DNA of 64,000 nucleotides from contig NZ_CP013854.1 of NCBI RefSeq assembly GCF_001698125.1, positions 4,030,001-4,094,000 of the forward strand. The letters are read 5' to 3'. A model generated the notes under the pieces. The model did no database searches and had not been told where the DNA came from. It saw only the letters and a program-made list of their open reading frames with translations. Both the position numbers and the translations under genes were made by a program. Below are positions 7,962-17,072 of this stretch, one piece after another. The stretch comes from Pseudonocardia sp. HH130630-07 (lineage in GTDB: Bacteria; Actinomycetota; Actinomycetes; Mycobacteriales; Pseudonocardiaceae). Position 1 is the first letter of the stretch, and each line of letters begins with the position of its first letter.

Positions 7962-9862
7962 AATCCGGTGACGGCGTCCGGGGTGATCGCCGCCATGAGG
8001 TCGGCGGCGTCGGCGGGGGACAGGTCGAGCACCTGGACCGCGCCGCCGCCGGCGGCCGTCGTCGCCTCCAGGGTGACGACGCCCGCGCGGCGCTGCAGCA
8101 GGCTCTGCCGGACCCGCCAGCCGATGACGCCGTCGCGGCGCAGTGCCGACGTCGTCCGGACCAGCGAGCCGCCGCGGGCGACGAGGTACTGCTCGTCGAT
8201 CCGGTGGCCGAGCGCGCGGTAGCGGTCCAGCCCGAGCGGCACGGCGGCCAGCACGAGCAGCACGGCGAGCACCATCGGCCAGGCCGGCCCGCCGAACCGG
8301 AGCCACACCCCGGCCGCGACCGGGAGCAGCAGCGCCGGCCCGATCGCCCGGGTCAGCCGCCGGGTGCGGGCCCGCGCCGGGTGCGCGACCAGCGGGCCGT
8401 CGGTGACGGCCACGGCGGACCGGGCGGCGATCGCCGCGATCCGGTGCGCGTGCGCCCGCGGCACCGGCGGGCCGAGCGCGCCGGCGTGGCTCTGCTCGCC
8501 CTGGGCCCCGGCCAGCCCGACGGTGAGTGCCCCCGCCTGCGCACCCCGGCCGACGGCCCGGACCAGCAACGGCTCGGTCACGGTGACCCCGCGCAGCCGC
8601 TGCTCGGACACCGACAGCGAACGGCGGGTCAGCGCGCCGCGGCGGACCCGCAGCGTGCCGTCGGTCTCCCGGGTCAGCCGGAACCCCCACCAGCGTTCGA
8701 CGAACAGCACGATCGACCCGGCGACCATCACGAACAGCAGGATCAGCACGCCGACCAGCACCGACGCCCAGATCGGGGCGGCCCCGACCTCCCCGGCGAC
8801 GGCGTCGGCGCCGGGCAGCGTCCGGACGTCCACCCCCAGCTCGTTGAGCAGGTTCCAGCCGGCACCGCCGAGGGCGCCGATCGCGGCCAGCGAGCTGACG
8901 GTCAGCGGCGCGTACCGCAGCGAGGACCAGTCGATCCGGTCCAGCTCCTCGCCCGATTCCTCCGCGGCGGGGGCGTCGGTCGCGGGACCGGTCGCAGGAC
9001 CGGTCCCGGGTGCGGTCGCGGGGCGGGCGAGCAGCTCGCGACGCAACCGCTCGGCCTCGGCGGTGGTGACGGCGTCGAGATCGAGCCCGGACTCCTTGCC
9101 CGCGCTCTGACCCGACCCGACCTTCACCACGCTGACCCCGACCAGCCGGTGCAGCAGCGGAGCGGTGAGGTCGACGGTGCGGATCCGGTCCCGCGGGACG
9201 GAGCGGCGCTGCCGGTTCAGCAGCCCGCTGTGCAGCTCGACGCGCTCGGGCGTGATCCGGTACCGGGTGGTGCGCCACCGGATCACCCCGGCGCCGACGG
9301 CGAGCACCGCGATCCCGGCCGCGATCCACAGCTGGACACCGCCTCCGCGGTTCGCGCCGAACAGCAGCAGGGCGATCAGGGCGGGGGCCAGCCGGAGCAG
9401 CGCGGTCGCGGGTCCGACGAGCAGCATGAGCGCGGGCAGCCGCCGCCACGGGACCTCCGCGCCGGGGTCCGGTGCGGGGTCGCCGTCGCCGGGCTCCGTG
9501 GCCGGCCCGGCGTCCGGGTCACCGGGTACCGGGTCCGCGTCCGCCGGGCCGTCGGACCACGCCGCGGTGCCGCGCGACCAGGGCGGGGGGACACCTCCGG
9601 TCCGCCGGTGCGGCCGGTCCGCCGTGCCGGTGGTGCGATGGATCCCGCTCGCGGGGCGCTCCACGCCCGCGGCACCGGTCCCGTCGTCGGCCCCGGCGGC
9701 GCCCGCCGCGCCGGTCCCGGTGCTCGGCGGGCCCTCGGCAGCGCCGGCAACGCCGCCGGCGCTGTCCGCACCGGTGGTGCCGGTGGTGCCGTCGGTGCCG
9801 GCCGGGCCGGGACGGTGCCGGGCGGGCGGGGCGGGATCGGGGGTGCGGTCGCCGGTGCTCAC
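7952..9862 (-). CDS. PH-domain membrane protein (YdbT-like, bPH_2)
   Basis: About 636 aa from a GTG at 9862 whose GTGA overlaps the stop of the upstream PH gene. The first ~170 residues are a low-complexity Pro/Gly/Thr/Asp-rich cytoplasmic segment. Then come paired hydrophobic helices and repeated bacterial PH (DUF304/bPH_2) units: YRITPERVELHSGLLNRQRRSVPRDRIRTVDL, FRLTRETDGTLRVRRGALTRRSLSV, and a last one with YLVARGGSLVRTTSALRRDGVIGW. The paired small and large YdbS/YdbT-type arrangement is common in actinobacteria and Bacillus; in Bacillus these proteins are linked to resistance to secreted antimicrobials. Function here is unknown. Confidence 0.8.
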   Translation of the reverse strand: MSTGDRTPDPAPPARHRPGPAGTDGTTGTTGADSAGGVAGAAEGPPSTGTGAAGAAGADDGTGAAGVERPASGIHRTTGTADRPHRRTGGVPPPWSRGTAAWSDGPADADPVPGDPDAGPATEPGDGDPAPDPGAEVPWRRLPALMLLVGPATALLRLAPALIALLLFGANRGGGVQLWIAAGIAVLAVGAGVIRWRTTRYRITPERVELHSGLLNRQRRSVPRDRIRTVDLTAPLLHRLVGVSVVKVGSGQSAGKESGLDLDAVTTAEAERLRRELLARPATAPGTGPATGPATDAPAAEESGEELDRIDWSSLRYAPLTVSSLAAIGALGGAGWNLLNELGVDVRTLPGADAVAGEVGAAPIWASVLVGVLILLFVMVAGSIVLFVERWWGFRLTRETDGTLRVRRGALTRRSLSVSEQRLRGVTVTEPLLVRAVGRGAQAGALTVGLAGAQGEQSHAGALGPPVPRAHAHRIAAIAARSAVAVTDGPLVAHPARARTRRLTRAIGPALLLPVAAGVWLRFGGPAWPMVLAVLLVLAAVPLGLDRYRALGHRIDEQYLVARGGSLVRTTSALRRDGVIGWRVRQSLLQRRAGVVTLEATTAAGGGAVQVLDLSPADAADLMAAITPDAVTGFRG

Positions 9863-10395
9863 GTCGCGTCCCCGGCGTGCCGGCCGGTGGTCTCGGTGAG
9901 CCGCCGGGCGAGCTCGCGGGCCTGCTCCGCGTCGAGGCCGGCGATCCGGACCGGCCCGCGGGCCGATGCCGTCGTCACCGTGACCGTCCCCAGACGCAGT
10001 GCCTGCTGCAGCGGCCCGTGCTCGGTGTCGACGGTCTGCACCCGGGGGATGGGGGCGATCCGCCACTCCCGGACCAGCCAGCCGGACCGGGTGTAGACGG
10101 CCTCGTCGGTCACCTCCCACCGGTGCAGCCGGTAACGCAGCGTGGGAACGACCGTGACCGCGACGACCAGCCAGAGGACGGTGAGCACGATCGTCGCGAC
10201 CAGCAGCCCGTGCCACGGCGTCGCGGGCAGGAACGCCCAGCCGGCCCCCTGGGCGACGAGCAGCAGGACCGGGCCCGGGATCCCGCGTATCCGCCACCAC
10301 CAGATCGCGCGCCGGTCCACCCGGTGTGCGGGCGGGCGCAGGGGCAGCGGCAACGCGGGATCGCCGGAGGTGGTGCGGGAGCCGGTGGCGGTCAT
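9859..10395 (-). CDS. PH-domain membrane protein (YdbS-like, bPH_2)
   Basis: 178 aa from the ATG at 10395 (a GTG at 10404 is possible). Two transmembrane helices (GPVLLLVAQGAGWAFL and LVATIVLTVLWLVVAVTVV) are followed by one bPH_2 domain (RYRLHRWEVTDEAVYTRSGWLVREWRIAPIPRVQTVDTEHGPLQQ), here described in pieces of a continuous block. The stop overlaps the start of the larger PH gene by 4 bases, so the two products are translationally coupled and probably form a complex. Confidence 0.85.
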   Translation of the reverse strand: MTATGSRTTSGDPALPLPLRPPAHRVDRRAIWWWRIRGIPGPVLLLVAQGAGWAFLPATPWHGLLVATIVLTVLWLVVAVTVVPTLRYRLHRWEVTDEAVYTRSGWLVREWRIAPIPRVQTVDTEHGPLQQALRLGTVTVTTASARGPVRIAGLDAEQARELARRLTETTGRHAGDAT

Positions 10396-10520
10396 GGTGC
10401 CCACTCTGCCGAACGGGGCGGCCGTGGTCAGTCGGCCGCGCCGTCACCGGCCCCGGCTGTGGCCGAAAGTGGGCCCGGGCCGCCGCACCCGCCGCCCGGA
10501 ACGGTCCCGGACGGCGGGTG

Positions 10521-10538
10521 GCGGCGTGGCACCGCCGC
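10521..10538 (-). terminator. Possible terminator after the GT39 gene
   Basis: GCGGCG and CGCCGC flank a TGGCAC loop, 15 bases after the GT39 stop on the minus strand. The stem is short and in GC-rich DNA where such repeats arise often. Confidence 0.3.
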
Positions 10539-10552
10539 GGCCGGCCGGGCCG

Positions 10553-12606
10553 TCAGCCGGTGGGCGCGGTGAGGTCGTAGACCGTCGCGGTGCCCACCGT
10601 CGTGGCGGTGTAGTGCGCTGCCACCCAGTCCGTGATCTCGGTACCGGTGCCGTTCCCGCCGCCGGGACCGCCGCGGTCCCCGCCGGCGACCAGGTACCGG
10701 ACGTCGCCCCGGGCGACGTGGTCGCGGAACTCCGCGAGGGTCGGGGACGCGTCGCTGCCGGACCAGCCGCCGATCGCCATGACGGCGGTGTCGCCACCGG
10801 CGGCCAGCATCATTGACGCCGCTCCCTGGGAGCCGACCGTGGCCGCGGCCCACCGGGCGTCGCCCGCGTCGCGCAGGAGCGCGGCGAGCTCGGCGCTCGT
10901 CTGCCCGCCGCCGGGACCGGCCCCGCCGGGAGCCCCCGGGCCCGGGCCACCGCCGGGCGCCCCGGAGCCGGGTCCACCGGTACCGGGAGCGCCACCGGCC
11001 GGTGTGCCGTCGCCCGGGGTGCCGTCGCCCGGAGCACCGTCGCCCGGAGCGCCGCCGGGTGCGGGCCCGCCCCGGGAGCGTCTCCGGAGGCGCCCGCCAC
11101 CGCGGGGCCCGCGGTCGGGATGGACCCGGAGTGCGTGGTCGCCGCGGTCTGCACCGCGAAGACGGCCGGGGCCGCCACACCGGCGAGTACCGCTGCGCCC
11201 AGCACCACCGCGAGCCACCGGCGCCGGGTGCAGGGCACCAGCAGCGCCGCCCCGGCGAGGATCCCGGCGGCCGCGATCGTCCAGCGCAGCCAGGACGGGA
11301 CGTCCGGCGTGGTCCCGAGCAGCACGAACGCCCACACCGCTGTCCCCGACGAGGCGACGGCGAGCACCACCCGGGCCCCCGGCCGGGCGCGGTGCGCGAG
11401 CACCTCCCGGCCCCCGGCCGCGACCAGCGCCGCGATGCCCGGCGCCAGCGCCACCGCGTAGTACGGGTGGATCGTCCCCGCCATGAAGGAGAAGACCAGC
11501 GCGGTCACCAGCGTCGTGCCGCCCCAGACCAGCAGCGACGCCCGGACCGGGTCGGTCCGCGGGGCCCGTCCGCGCAGCACGAGCCCGGCGACGAGCAGCA
11601 GCAGCGCCGCCGGCAGCAGCCACGAGACCTGGGTGCCGAACGCGGTGCCGAACATCCGCAGCACGCCGGTGTCCCCGCCGAACGCCGTTCCGCCACCGGG
11701 GCCACCGGCCCCGCCGCCGTTGCCCGCTCCGCCCAGGATGCGGCCGAGGCCGTTGTAGCCGAGGGCCAGCCCGAGCGGGGTGTCGTCGCCGGAACCGCCG
11801 ATGTAGGGGCGGGAGTCCGCCGGCCACAGCGCCACCGCCAGCAGCCACCAGCCCGCACCGGCGACGATCCCGGCCACGCCGGCCGCCAGCTGCACCACCC
11901 GGCGCCACGGGCGTCCGGGCGCCGCCCACAGCCAGGCGAGGCCCAGGCCGGGCAGCACCAGGAACGCCTGCAGCGACTTGGTGAGGAAGGCGAACCCCAC
12001 GACCACACCGGCCGCGAGGATCCACCGGGTCCGCCCGTCACCGGTCAGCCCGCGCACCACCAGGTACGAGGCGAGCACCAGCAGCAGGGTCAGCAGCGCG
12101 TCGGGGTTGTCGAACCGGAACATCAGCGCCGCGACCGGGGTCAGGGCGAGCGCCGCGCCCGCCAGCAACCCGGCGCCGTGCCCGGAGACCCGGCGGACCG
12201 CGGCGTACAGCACGCCGACCGCGGCGACGCCCATCAGCGCCTGCGGGACGAGCAGGCTCCACGGGCCGAACCCGAACACCCGGGCCGCGAGCGCCATCGG
12301 CCACAGCGCTGCGGGCGGCTTGTCGACGGTGATCGCGTTCGCCGGGTCCAGCGAGCCGAAGAAGAAGGCGGTCCAGTCGTTCGCCCCGGCGGCGACGGCT
12401 GCGGCGTAGAACGGGTTCGCCCAGCCGGAGGCACCCAGGTCCCACAGGTACAGCACCCCGGTCGCGACCAGCAGGGCGGCGACCGCGACGGCGCGCCCGG
12501 CCGGGGACCGCGCCGGTCGCGCGCCGGGCGGCCCGGTGGCGGGGCCGGTCGTGGTGGGCGGGGTGGCCGTGGTCGTGGTGGTCGTGGTGGTCGTCGTGGT
12601 CGTCAT
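10553..12606 (-). pseudogene. Glycosyltransferase family 39 (ArnT/PMT, YkcB-like), frameshifted near 11063-11072
   Basis: A multi-spanning GT39 transferase that would use a polyprenyl-phosphate sugar donor on the outer face of the membrane. The N-terminus starts at an ATG at 12606 (ATGA overlap with the GT2-GtrA gene), has 12 consecutive threonines, and then the ArnT-like core (WANPFYAAAVAAGANDWTAF, the DKPPAALW motif, FRFDNPDALLTLLLV). This frame runs into unrelated basic sequence after GASGDAPGAG and ends at 10810. The conserved family C-terminus (TSAELAALLRDAGDARWAAATVGSQGAAS..., GDTAVMAIGGWSG) continues in another frame to 10553. One missing base in the GGGCCC run at about 11063-11068 would restore a 684-aa protein. 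It may be a sequencing error, a real mutation or a slippage site. Confidence 0.75.
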
Positions 12607-13886
12607 CGTGCGGCGGCCTCTCCACGAGCCGGGACGGACGGGGCGGCCGGCGCGGCGCCCGGCCGCAGGATCCAGGACCGGAACGCGACGAAGCGCAACG
12701 CCGTCGCGACCAGGTTCGCGGCCACGATCACCCCGAGCTCGACCATCGGGCCGGCGTCCGGTGCCAGCGTCGCGAGCAGGCCGAGCGCCCCGGTGGTCAG
12801 CGCCAGCCCCAGCCCGAACACGAGCAGCCCGCGGAACTGGTGGGTGATCATGTGTCCGCGCCCGCGCACCCCGAAGGTGAACCGCCGGTTCGCGGCGGTG
12901 TTGGCGACCGCGCAGATCCCGGTCGCGACGACGTTCGCCGCGATCGTGCCGAGCGGGTCGCGCAGGGCGAGGAACAGCAGCAGGTTCGCCGCCGTCGAGA
13001 CGATGCCGACCGCGGCGAACCGGGCGAGCTGACCCGGCACCGCCTGCGCGTCCCCCGGCACCGGGGCCGGCTGCAGCGGTGCCCGGCCGAGCCGGGCGCG
13101 GATGTCGGCCAGCGGCAGCGCGCCGGTCGCCAGCGCCCGCCCGAGCCGGCGGATCCCCCTCAGGTCGGCCAGGACCGTGGCCGCGATGTCGACGCGCGAG
13201 TCCGGGTCGTCCACCCAGTCCACCGGCACCTCGTGGATGCGCAGCCCGGCGCGCTCGGCCAGCACCAGCAGCTCGGTGTCGAAGAACCAGCCGGGGTCCT
13301 CGACCAGCGGGAGCAGCCGGTGCGCGACGTCGGCGCGGATCGCCTTGAACCCGCACTGCGCGTCGGAGAACCGGGCGGCGAGCGCACCGCGCAGGACGAG
13401 GTTGTAGCCACGGGAGAGCAGCTCCCGTTTCGCGCCGCGCACCACCCGCGAGCCGCGGCCGAGCCGGGTGCCGATCGCCAGGTCGGAGTGTCCGGACAGG
13501 ACCGGCGCCACCAGCGGCAGGACGGCGCCGAGATCGGTGGAGAGGTCGACGTCGCAGTAGGCGAGCACGGTCGCGTCGGACCGGGACCAGACGTGGCGCA
13601 GCGCCCGCCCGCGTCCCTTCCCGGCCAGCCGGACCACCTGGACCTCGGCGAGCTCGCCGGCCAGCCGGGTCGCGATCCGCGGGGTCGCGTCGGTGCTGGC
13701 GTTGTCGGCGACGGTGATCCGGAACGGGTAGGGGAAGCCGGTGCGCAGGAAGGCGTGCAGCCGGCGCACCGACGGCTCCAGGTCGGTCTCCTCGTCGTGC
13801 ACGGGGACGACGATGTCCAGCACCGGCCGGACGGGGCAGGGAGGGGCCGGGGACGGTACGGGCCCGGCGGCGGTCGTGATGGTCAC
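12603..13886 (-). CDS. Bifunctional GT2 glycosyltransferase with GtrA membrane domain
   Basis: 427 aa. Residues about 20-245 are a DPG/dolichol-phosphate-mannose-synthase-like GT2 domain (LDIVVPVHDEETDLEPSVRR, DNASTDATPRIA, the metal site YCDVDLSTD and the acceptor-side block SDAQCGFKAIR). Residues about 285-405 are a GtrA domain with four membrane helices (LARFAAVGIVSTAANLLLFL to LRFVAFRSWIL). It probably makes polyprenyl-phosphate hexose and flips it to the outside, where the overlapping GT39 gene's product would use it. The start is a GTG at 13886; no good ribosome site is visible. Confidence 0.9.
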   Translation of the reverse strand: MTITTAAGPVPSPAPPCPVRPVLDIVVPVHDEETDLEPSVRRLHAFLRTGFPYPFRITVADNASTDATPRIATRLAGELAEVQVVRLAGKGRGRALRHVWSRSDATVLAYCDVDLSTDLGAVLPLVAPVLSGHSDLAIGTRLGRGSRVVRGAKRELLSRGYNLVLRGALAARFSDAQCGFKAIRADVAHRLLPLVEDPGWFFDTELLVLAERAGLRIHEVPVDWVDDPDSRVDIAATVLADLRGIRRLGRALATGALPLADIRARLGRAPLQPAPVPGDAQAVPGQLARFAAVGIVSTAANLLLFLALRDPLGTIAANVVATGICAVANTAANRRFTFGVRGRGHMITHQFRGLLVFGLGLALTTGALGLLATLAPDAGPMVELGVIVAANLVATALRFVAFRSWILRPGAAPAAPSVPARGEAAAR

Positions 13887-13949
13887 GCCGACGACGGTCG
13901 TCCGCGGCGCTGTCGCCGCCGTGTGAACGACCTGTGCGCCGGCTGTGGG

Positions 13950-14708
13950 TCAGGACCGGTGCGGCAGCACCACGACCCGCCACGGCGGATCGTCCAGGAC
14001 CCGGGTCGCGTCGGCCCCGGTGAACGGCGACCGGCACCCGGTGAACCAGCGCGCCGAGGTCGACAGGGCGACCCGGTCCTCCGGCGTCACGACCACGACG
14101 TCGGCGGGGAGCGTGCCGAGCGCCCGCAGCACCAGCGCCTCGAACCGGGCCACCGGCAGGTCGGCCCCGGTGATCCCGACGAACTCGCCGTCCGCGACGA
14201 CCGGCGCCGTCAGCGTGAGCAGGTAGCGGTCGGTGCCGTGGACGTCGACGTACGGGCCGACGACGTGCCGCCGACCGGTCCGCCGCGGGCCGACGAACCA
14301 GTCCGCGGCCGCGTAGTCGTAGAAGCCGACGCTCGCCGGGTTCAGGTCGACGTCCAGCGCCGTGGGTGACGCCGGGGTGCCGCGGTCGGCGCCGCCGTCG
14401 TACTGCCACCACTCCAGGTGCAGCTCCCGGTCGGCGAGCACGCCGGGGGCGAGCACGACGCCCATCCCGACCGCGGTCTGGTGCTCGCCGGTCAGGTGCT
14501 CCAGCACCGGCCCGCGCAGCGCCGGGAGGTCACGCTCGTGCATCCGCCCGGAGCGCCGCACCGCCGCGCGGTAGGCGGCGACGACCTCGTCACGCACTCC
14601 CAGCACCGAGCCGAAGACCTGCTCGACCACGCCGGTGATCACGGCGACGGCCTCGTCGGCCAGGCGGTTCCCGTCGGCCACCCCGGGATCGTCGCGGGGC
14701 CCGCTCAC
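13950..14708 (-). CDS. Stand-alone Cache-domain protein
   Basis: 252 aa from a GTG at 14708 (GTGA overlap with the GntR stop). It has the dCache pattern: VFGSVLGVRDEVVAAYR, then PGVLADRELHLEWWQYDGG, DLNPASVGFYDYAAADWFVG, then a second half with YVDVHGTDRYLLTLTAPVV and FVGITGADLPV. Cache domains normally bind small molecules outside the cell, but this protein has no signal peptide or membrane segment and must act in the cytoplasm. Coupled to a GntR regulator, it is probably an accessory effector sensor or buffer for the catabolic operon next door. Confidence 0.75.
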   Translation of the reverse strand: MSGPRDDPGVADGNRLADEAVAVITGVVEQVFGSVLGVRDEVVAAYRAAVRRSGRMHERDLPALRGPVLEHLTGEHQTAVGMGVVLAPGVLADRELHLEWWQYDGGADRGTPASPTALDVDLNPASVGFYDYAAADWFVGPRRTGRRHVVGPYVDVHGTDRYLLTLTAPVVADGEFVGITGADLPVARFEALVLRALGTLPADVVVVTPEDRVALSTSARWFTGCRSPFTGADATRVLDDPPWRVVVLPHRS

Positions 14709-15502
14709 GAGCCGGCCGCCTCGGGGTAGCCGTCGTCGTGCCCGCCGGTCACCGCCGGGCGCCGGGTCAGCCGGACGTGCGCGTCGACCAGGCGGGCGGT
14801 GACCACGGCGACGTGCTCCTCGGTCAGCGCGCGGGCGAGACCGCCGTCCCGCCGGGCGATCGCCTCGACCACCCGCCGGTGGCCCTGCACCGTCGCCGCC
14901 GGATCGGCCTCGGCCGGGCCGGCGCCCCACAGGACCTGGCCGAGCTCGAACTGCACCTCGATCTCCTGCATCGTCAGGCGCACCGACTGGGCGGCGGCCG
15001 CGACGTCGATCAGGTAGCGGCTCTCGATCCGGCGCCGCGCGGTGCCGCCCTCGGCGCGGGCGAGGCGGTCCAGCGTCTCGCCGAGGCGGCCGATCTCGGC
15101 CCCGGTGGCCCGCTCGGCGGCGAGCCGGGCCGCCGTGCCGCTGACCGCGCCCCGCAGGTCGCCCAGCTCCCGCAGGTCGGTGCTGGAGATCTCGCGCAAC
15201 CGGCCGCGGGACAGCTCGGTGAGCGCGTCCTGCGCGGCGCGCACGAAGCTCCCGCCGCCGCGGCCGCGCCGGGTCCGCACCAGGCCCCGGGACCGGAGAT
15301 CGGACAGGGCGTCGCGCAGGGTGACGGTCGAGACGTTGAACGACGCGGCGAGCTGCGCCTCGGCGGGCAGCTGCTCGCCGTCGACCAGGATGCCGAGCGC
15401 GATCGCGCTGCCGAGCCTGCGCACCACCGCGGCGCTGCGCATGGCGCCGTCGTCCAGCGGGGCGAACACCGCGTGCTTGGCGTCGCCGGCGGGGAGCCGC
15501 AC
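14705..15502 (-). CDS. GntR-family regulator (FadR/FCD-type)
   Basis: About 265 aa. The winged HTH occupies roughly residues 25-90 (ALGILVDGEQLPAEAQLAAS, FNVSTVTLRDALSDLRSRGL, TRRGRGGGSF), followed by a helical FCD-like effector domain with VSGTAARLAAERATG and a later QGHRRVVEAIARRD metal-ligand-type region. The GTG at 15502 is chosen because GGAGGGG lies about 9 bases upstream; a GTG at 15511 would have the site too close. It is divergent from the Fe-S/FAD operon, with a perfect 8-bp inverted repeat between them, so it most likely represses that operon until an organic acid binds. Confidence 0.85.
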   Translation of the reverse strand: MRLPAGDAKHAVFAPLDDGAMRSAAVVRRLGSAIALGILVDGEQLPAEAQLAASFNVSTVTLRDALSDLRSRGLVRTRRGRGGGSFVRAAQDALTELSRGRLREISSTDLRELGDLRGAVSGTAARLAAERATGAEIGRLGETLDRLARAEGGTARRRIESRYLIDVAAAAQSVRLTMQEIEVQFELGQVLWGAGPAEADPAATVQGHRRVVEAIARRDGGLARALTEEHVAVVTARLVDAHVRLTRRPAVTGGHDDGYPEAAGS

Positions 15503-15587
15503 GGTGCCCACCCCCTCCGCCGGACCGGTGCCGGTCCGTCACCCGGAGGCTACGCCCGCGTCACGAACGTCGGCGGGACTAGGCACG

Positions 15588-15612
15588 ACCTATGAGATCT
15601 GATTTCATAGGT
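15588..15612. promoter_or_regulatory. Inverted repeat, candidate GntR operator
   Basis: ACCTATGA (15588-15595) and TCATAGGT (15605-15612) are perfect complements separated by 9 bases, centred between the divergent GntR and Fe-S genes. It is the only AT-rich stretch in the gap. Size and placement fit a FadR-type operator. Confidence 0.6.
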
Positions 15613-15653
15613 TTTGTTCCGGAGTGACTCCCACCACACCACGGAGACTGCTC

Positions 15654-17072
15654 GTGACCCAGCTCGATCCCCGTCGCGACACCGACCCGGCACCGCCGGA
15701 CGCGCTGGCCCGGCCGTTCACGCCCGGTGCGCCGTCGAACGACCCGCAGCTCGGGACCTACCCCGAGACGATCAGCGGTCCGGTGCCGGTCGAGCTGACC
15801 GACCGGCGCACCGCGGAGTTCGTCGAGACCTGGCGCAACGCCTCCTACAACTGCTTCTCCTCGGGGCACAAGTTCTGCCGCGAGGTCTGCCCGGTCATGC
15901 AGGTGACCCGCAACGAGTCGTGGACCCCCACCGCGTTCCACGCGAACGTCGTCGCGATGGAGCGCGGCGAGCTGGAGGTCGCCGACGTCGCCGCCGACTA
16001 CGTCAACTGCACCCAGTGCGGTGCCTGCGAGCTGCGCTGCCCGAACACGCTGTTCACCGGCGACTTCTACCGCTTCCGCACCCGGACGGTGGACGTCGTG
16101 AAGGCGGTGCGGGCGCTCGCCGTGGAGTCCGGGGTGCACCAGGAGCAGTGGCGTTCCTGGAACGCGCGGACCGACGAGCGCACCCACGAACCGGTGCTCG
16201 GCGAGACCCCCGTCTCCCAGGAGCACGTCCGGGACTGGGCCGAGGGGCTCGGCATCCCGGTCGGCGGCGAGACCGTGCTGTTCGTCGACTGCGAGGCCGC
16301 GTTCTACCGGACCGCCGTGCCGCGGGCCGTCGCGCAGATCCTGCAGTCGGCGGGCTACGAGTTCGGGCTGATGGGCGAGCAGTGGTGCTGCGGCGGCCCG
16401 GCCGCCGAGATGGGCTACGTCGACCAGGCGAAGCGGTTCGCCCGGCACAACCTCGACGACTGGCGCTCCACCGGGACCCGCCGGGTGCTCGTCCTGGACC
16501 CGCACGACTACATCAGCTTCACCGAGGACTACCCGGCCTACTTCGGCGACGAGTTCGACATCGAGGTCGTGCTGGTCGTGGAGGTGCTCGCCGAGCTGCT
16601 GCGCGAGGGCAGGCTGGTCCCGACCGTCCCGGTGCAGCGGACGATCACCTACCACGACCCCTGCCGGCTCAACAAGCGCAAGGGCGTCTGGCAGGAGCCG
16701 CGCGAGGTGCTGCGGTCGATCCCCGGGCTCACCTTCCACGACGTCGACCGGGTCACCCAGTGGTCCTACTGCTCCGGCGGCGGTGGCGGCCTGCCGGTGG
16801 AGAAGCCGGAGCTGACCGCGGCGATCAGCGAGAAGCGCCTGGGACACGCCGCCGAGCTGGGGGTGGACACCCTGGTGAGCGCCTGCCCCTGGTCGGAGCG
16901 CCCGCTGTCGGCGGCGGGGGAGGCGCAGGGGATCGACGTCGTCGACATCCACGAGATCCTCGCCGAGTCCCTGGGCATCACCGTCGGCGGCAGCCGCGGC
17001 GAGGTCGGTGACCGGCGGTCCGCCGGTGGCGGCTGTGGCGGTGGCGGCTGCGGCGGGGGTGGGTGCTCGTGA
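15654..17072 (+). CDS. Fe-S oxidoreductase subunit (GlcF/HdrD-like, CCG domains)
   Basis: 472 aa from a GTG at 15654 with GGAG 7 bases upstream (a GTG at 15624 is less well placed). It has a canonical [4Fe-4S] motif CTQCGACELRCP. An earlier cysteine group, CFSSGHKFCREVCP, lacks the usual CxxCxxC spacing. Two cysteine-rich domain signatures follow (WCCGGPAAEMG and YCSGGGGGLPVEKPEL). In GlcF/HdrD/LutA-type proteins these carry electrons from a flavoprotein to quinone or another acceptor. The last 15 residues are almost only Gly and Cys (GGGCGGGGCGGGGCS). The stop overlaps the FAD-oxidase start by 4 bases, so the two make one enzyme. Confidence 0.85.
   Translation: MTQLDPRRDTDPAPPDALARPFTPGAPSNDPQLGTYPETISGPVPVELTDRRTAEFVETWRNASYNCFSSGHKFCREVCPVMQVTRNESWTPTAFHANVVAMERGELEVADVAADYVNCTQCGACELRCPNTLFTGDFYRFRTRTVDVVKAVRALAVESGVHQEQWRSWNARTDERTHEPVLGETPVSQEHVRDWAEGLGIPVGGETVLFVDCEAAFYRTAVPRAVAQILQSAGYEFGLMGEQWCCGGPAAEMGYVDQAKRFARHNLDDWRSTGTRRVLVLDPHDYISFTEDYPAYFGDEFDIEVVLVVEVLAELLREGRLVPTVPVQRTITYHDPCRLNKRKGVWQEPREVLRSIPGLTFHDVDRVTQWSYCSGGGGGLPVEKPELTAAISEKRLGHAAELGVDTLVSACPWSERPLSAAGEAQGIDVVDIHEILAESLGITVGGSRGEVGDRRSAGGGCGGGGCGGGGCS

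Noticed and set aside
6327..9449. A 1040-aa minus-strand open frame across the DUF853 and PH genes
   Set aside because: It is antisense to clear genes, has no domain, and arises because very GC-rich DNA rarely contains stops.
10810..14412. A 1200-aa minus-strand frame read as one protein
   Set aside because: Only the part from 12606 down is the GT39 frame; upstream it runs antisense-like and out of frame through the GT2-GtrA and Cache genes.
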